Shown in pieces: positions 60,741-64,000 of a stretch of DNA of 64,000 bases (the stretch's first letter is position 1; every line of letters begins with the position of its first letter). The position numbers were made by a program, and so were the translations under genes. Source of the stretch: Candidatus Altimarinota bacterium. Lineage in GTDB: Bacteria; Patescibacteriota; Gracilibacteria; UBA4473. The DNA lies in NCBI GenBank assembly GCA_023143095.1, contig JAGLIF010000006.1:92263-156262 (forward strand), given 5' to 3'. The notes under the pieces are model-generated. The model had not been told where the DNA came from. It did not search any database and saw nothing but the letters and a program-made list of their open reading frames with translations.

Positions 60741-63392
60741 ATGATTTTAAAAAAGATTGGTTTCAATTCTGTAATTATAGCAGTGTTATTTCTTTTAAAT
60801 ATTTCTTTTGTGATGGGAAGTGTCACAGGGGTTGATTTTCGAGATAGCGATGGCTTGGGAGACTCAATTCCACCAAAAGGAGCAGGAGGAACGGTTAGTC
60901 TTATTGAATTTAATACAATCTTGAATGTCTTGAGAGGGATTTTTATAAATGATAATAATACTCCAGACAATGCTTTGGATAATCGGGTTGGGATTGGAAC
61001 GACTACCCCAGACTATAAACTGGATGTATTAGGTAGTTCACACATTGCAGAACAGTCGTACATTTTTCGAATTGCTGGTAATACTTTTCCTTCTTTTGAT
61101 CGATGTGGTTGTGATACATCAGATACGACGGAGGATTGTGTGGAAGTATTTGGAACGACAGATCCAATTGACACGGAATGTTATGATCAACTTGAAACGA
61201 CCTCTGGTTTGACGATGTACAATAAGTATAAAGTTGGTAAGTTCGACTTGGCTTATATGCATGATGGACGAATAGGAATTGGTACAACGGATCCTGAGGC
61301 AAGATTGGATGTAAATACTGCGATAGGATCTGGGTGTGGAGCTGCTGCTATAGGGTTTGCGATCGATGCAACAGGATCGCATGCGGTTGGGCTCAATTAT
61401 GGTACGGATTCTACGGGTTATGCATCATTTGCGTCAGGGCATTCTACAAAAGCAACGGGTTGGGCAACAACGGCATTGGGATATCAGACACAGGCAAATG
61501 GTCAACAGTCTACTGCGATGGGATATCAGACACAGGCAAATGATCAACGGTCTACTGCGATAGGATCAAAAATTATTGTTGAAGGGAAGAATTCAGTTGG
61601 GATTGGACTTGATCTGACCGCTCGCACTATATATCAAGATAATGCTTTAGCGATTTTAGGTGGTAATGTGGGAATTGGAACGACAGATCCAAGCACAGGA
61701 GGTGAACAGGATTTGAAGTTAGATGTAGATGGAGCTGTTGGTGCAGCATATTATTGTGATGAAGATGGGAATAATTGTATAGCAGCAGGAAGTGGCGGAG
61801 GAGCTTCTGCGATCAATGATCTGACGGATGGGAAAACCGATAGCACAAGTGTGTTTTTAGGTTCAGGAGCAGGAGTATCAGACGATGGAACAGATAATAA
61901 AAATACATCAGTAGGAGTAGGTACGCTTCATTCTAATACTATAGGGAGATCTAATGTGGCGATTGGACACAATACACTTTATTCTAATGATACAGGAAGA
62001 TCGAATGTGGCAATCGGAGATCGTGCACTTTATTCTAATACCGGAGGAGGAATGAATGTGGCAACCGGATATAAGGCATTAAACTCCAATACCATAGGCT
62101 TTTTTAATGTAGCGAATGGATATTATTCTATGTTTGATAATATTGAAGGAAGTTATAATGTGGCGAATGGATATTATGCACTACTAAGTAATACAAGTGG
62201 TCAATATAATGTAGCGGTTGGTTCTTATTCAATGGGACATAATACATTAGGGGATTATAATGTGGCGGTTGGGAATAACTCGCTTTATCGCAATACAACA
62301 GGAGAGACGAATGTGGCGATTGGGCATCGTGCTCTTTATTCTAACACGGAAGGAGAAATGAATGTGGCAATGGGAGAGAGTGCTCTTTATTCTAATAAGG
62401 TAGGAGAGAGCAATGTGGCAATTGGACCTTATGCTGGATACTATGAAACAGGATCAGACAAACTGTACATCGAAAATTCTGCTTCATCTTCACCGCTTAT
62501 CGGAGGTGATTTTTCAGCAGATACTGTGACGATTAATGGGGCTTTGACGGTAACAGAAAATGTAACAGTTGCATCTCCAACATTAGCTGGTCATGCAACA
62601 ACGAAAGCTTATGTAGATTCTGTGGTAGGCGGCGGAGGCTCTTCACAGTGGGAGGATATAACAGGAGGGATAAGTTATAGTGATGGGAAGGTAGGAATTG
62701 GGGTGACGAATCCTGGGGCGAAATTTGATATAAAATCATCAAAAAGTGGGATTCCTGTTTTTAGAGTTACGGACGAAAATGGTTCGTTACTTTATTCTGT
62801 TAATGATACAGCTTTTTACTTTAACGGAAATCCTATATGGATTAATAGTAAAAATTTTTATACAAAAGCAGGAATGGAGAATGTTTATAGTATGGAATGG
62901 GTAAATATTGGAGGGGCACAATCTGTTGGGAGTGCTAATTTACAAGTTAGAGGTGGTGCAATTATTGGTAAAAATTATGTGGACATTAATTTTGCTCCCT
63001 CACAAGGAATGATTATTGAGGGGAGGGTTGGAATTGGGGTAACAGGACCAGGAGAAAAATTAGAAGTTGGTGGAAAAGTTAAGGCAGATGCATTTTTATA
63101 TTCATCAGATGAAAATTTAAAGAAAAATATACAGAAAATTCCAAATGCACTTGGTAAAATTTTGCAGTTGGAAGGTGTTTTGTTTGAATGGAAAAAAAAT
63201 GACAATGCAGGAGTTGGTTTAATTGCGCAGGATGTTGAAAAAGTACTTCCAGCGATAGTTTCAACTGATGAAAACACAGGACTTAAATCCGTACAATATG
63301 GTAATTTGGTAGCTCCATTGATTGAGGCGGTAAAAGAGCAACAGAAGCAGATAGATGAATTAAAACAAGAAATTGAACGATTAAAAAAATAA
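60741..63392 (+). CDS. repeat-containing surface protein with S74 chaperone domain
   Basis: 883 residues with a signal peptide (IAVLFLLNISFVMG). Residues about 200-290 are YadA-head-like 14-residue repeats (ATGWATTALGYQTQANGQQS), partly exact at DNA level. Residues about 385-575 hold about eleven 17-residue repeats of pattern xNVAxGxxALYSNxxGx. The end (about 785-883) matches the Peptidase S74 intramolecular chaperone (SSDENLKKNIQKI, FEWKKN, GLIAQDVEKVLP, QYGNLVAPLIEAV) and a trimeric coiled coil. It likely forms a self-trimerised fibre on the cell surface. Phage-tail origin is possible. Confidence 0.85.
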   Translation: MILKKIGFNSVIIAVLFLLNISFVMGSVTGVDFRDSDGLGDSIPPKGAGGTVSLIEFNTILNVLRGIFINDNNTPDNALDNRVGIGTTTPDYKLDVLGSSHIAEQSYIFRIAGNTFPSFDRCGCDTSDTTEDCVEVFGTTDPIDTECYDQLETTSGLTMYNKYKVGKFDLAYMHDGRIGIGTTDPEARLDVNTAIGSGCGAAAIGFAIDATGSHAVGLNYGTDSTGYASFASGHSTKATGWATTALGYQTQANGQQSTAMGYQTQANDQRSTAIGSKIIVEGKNSVGIGLDLTARTIYQDNALAILGGNVGIGTTDPSTGGEQDLKLDVDGAVGAAYYCDEDGNNCIAAGSGGGASAINDLTDGKTDSTSVFLGSGAGVSDDGTDNKNTSVGVGTLHSNTIGRSNVAIGHNTLYSNDTGRSNVAIGDRALYSNTGGGMNVATGYKALNSNTIGFFNVANGYYSMFDNIEGSYNVANGYYALLSNTSGQYNVAVGSYSMGHNTLGDYNVAVGNNSLYRNTTGETNVAIGHRALYSNTEGEMNVAMGESALYSNKVGESNVAIGPYAGYYETGSDKLYIENSASSSPLIGGDFSADTVTINGALTVTENVTVASPTLAGHATTKAYVDSVVGGGGSSQWEDITGGISYSDGKVGIGVTNPGAKFDIKSSKSGIPVFRVTDENGSLLYSVNDTAFYFNGNPIWINSKNFYTKAGMENVYSMEWVNIGGAQSVGSANLQVRGGAIIGKNYVDINFAPSQGMIIEGRVGIGVTGPGEKLEVGGKVKADAFLYSSDENLKKNIQKIPNALGKILQLEGVLFEWKKNDNAGVGLIAQDVEKVLPAIVSTDENTGLKSVQYGNLVAPLIEAVKEQQKQIDELKQEIERLKK

Positions 63393-63401
63393 TATTCTGT
63401 T

Positions 63402-64000
63402 ATGAAAAAAAATTTTTTGAAATTATCTTTTATATTTATCATTTTATTTTCGTTCTTGTTAACGGGAAAAGTTTATTCGATAGATATTTGGAGTGCTGGA
63501 TATCGTATTGATACAGAGACTAAGGATGTTTTAGTTGGAGAAGATGAACAATGTCATAAAGTAACAAACACAAGCAGTGATTCATATTTTATTCCAACAA
63601 AAACAGCTGCGGAGTGGAATCTTTTTGAGGATGGTTCATTGAGTAATATTGCTTTTGAAGACTGTGGTCCAATTGAAATAACTTCGTGTGAAGCATTACA
63701 AAGGATTGGACATAGCACTGTTAACGGAGTGACCGTTACAGCATTACCACTTGATGGGGACTATATTCTAACTCAGGATATTGATTGTTCAGCAACTACA
63801 GGATGGAACAGTGGACAAGGATTTGATCCGATTGGAGATCATACTAACAAATTTACAGGAACTTTTGATGGAAAAAATTATAAAATTAGTAATTTATACA
63901 TAAATAGAAATAATAAATATTATGTTGGTTTATTTGGATATGCACTTGGAAGTGGTGAACTAAAAAATGTTGAATTTGTAAATGTAGATATTACTGCTAA
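63402..64000 (+). CDS. secreted GLUG-repeat protein, truncated by window end
   Basis: ATG at 63402 opens 199 codons that run off the window without a stop. A signal peptide (KLSFIFIILFSFLLTGKVYS) is followed by a short Cys-containing domain and then GLUG-type beta repeats: FTGTFDGKNYKISNLYI and YYVGLFGYALGSGELKNVEF. GLUG repeats occur in adhesins and IgA peptidase-like surface proteins. It begins ten bases after the S74 fibre gene stop, suggesting a surface-structure operon. Confidence 0.75.
   Translation, partial: MKKNFLKLSFIFIILFSFLLTGKVYSIDIWSAGYRIDTETKDVLVGEDEQCHKVTNTSSDSYFIPTKTAAEWNLFEDGSLSNIAFEDCGPIEITSCEALQRIGHSTVNGVTVTALPLDGDYILTQDIDCSATTGWNSGQGFDPIGDHTNKFTGTFDGKNYKISNLYINRNNKYYVGLFGYALGSGELKNVEFVNVDITA

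Noticed and set aside
61900..62450. Tandem 51-base repeats as a CRISPR-like or minisatellite element
   Set aside because: They keep one reading frame with a clear 17-residue protein pattern, so they are coding repeats.
1..64000. CRISPR arrays, tRNA and rRNA genes
   Set aside because: No regularly spaced direct repeats outside the surface-protein gene and no cloverleaf-like GC-rich intergenic segment were found by eye; a tRNAscan/Infernal run would settle it.
1..64000. Transposases or integrases
   Set aside because: No recombinase motif is recognisable in any long frame, and no gene is flanked by terminal inverted repeats.

Overview
The window is a compact, AT-rich bacterial chromosome segment (I estimate roughly one third G+C by eye) with short intergenic gaps and many small operons. 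All conserved genes, including the 1275-residue rpoC, read through without in-frame TGA, and several genes stop at TGA (folK, the RibD-type reductase, porA). The standard code therefore applies and the TGA=Gly code of Gracilibacteria/Absconditabacteria is excluded. The composition, many lineage-specific proteins and patchy biosynthesis suggest a Patescibacteria/CPR genome, perhaps Peregrinibacteria-like. That placement is an inference.

Layout. 0-4.4 kb: three tightly packed + strand genes of unknown function. 4.4-16 kb: guaB, a sigma-region-4/HARE-HTH regulator, a LOG protein, a PrsW protease, the classical yidC-rnpA-rpmH cluster (rpmH is only 50 codons), gdhA, mnmA, grpE, efp. 16-33 kb: an Mrs2-type CorA, DUF2797, recJ, a cyclophilin, a FecR-like protein, ftsE without ftsX, a thioredoxin-DsbD fusion, an isolated aroD, holB-ricT (conserved pair), purB-folK-folE, tsaD, ppnP, RNase J, gap. 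33-43.8 kb: thrS behind a threonine-rich leader peptide and attenuator, metG, recA, pheT with a free-standing tRNA-binding protein, rpsG-rpsL. 43.8-50 kb: rpoC without rpoB, a 540-base extremely AT-rich gap, a GlmU-like nucleotidyltransferase and a DUF1858/IscA-like protein. 50-53 kb: a thymidylate/folate operon (thyA, membrane protein, DHFR/RibD, dcd, CMP/dCMP deaminase). 53-56 kb: a partly decayed tandem duplication holding two copies of a promoter, an invariant 72-nt structured leader, a small exported protein and a terminator. 56-60.5 kb: uvrB, a 42-bp perfect palindrome, porGDA lacking porB. 60.7-64 kb: a large repeat-containing surface protein with a C-terminal S74 chaperone domain, then a truncated GLUG-repeat secreted protein.

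Strand composition changes across the window. Left of about 47.6 kb the + strand is C-richer than G-rich; right of about 50 kb it is G-richer. Together with the AT-rich gap at 47.6-48.15 kb this suggests the replication origin lies there, although dnaA is not adjacent.

The most novel observations are the duplicated structured-leader/small-protein unit at 54.3-55.9 kb, the thrS attenuator, a dispersed motif TAAGAAAACACTGATAA that often begins at a gene's own stop codon, a family of TTGCAA palindromes inside coding genes, and -10 boxes placed only 8-10 bases before start codons, implying leaderless messages.
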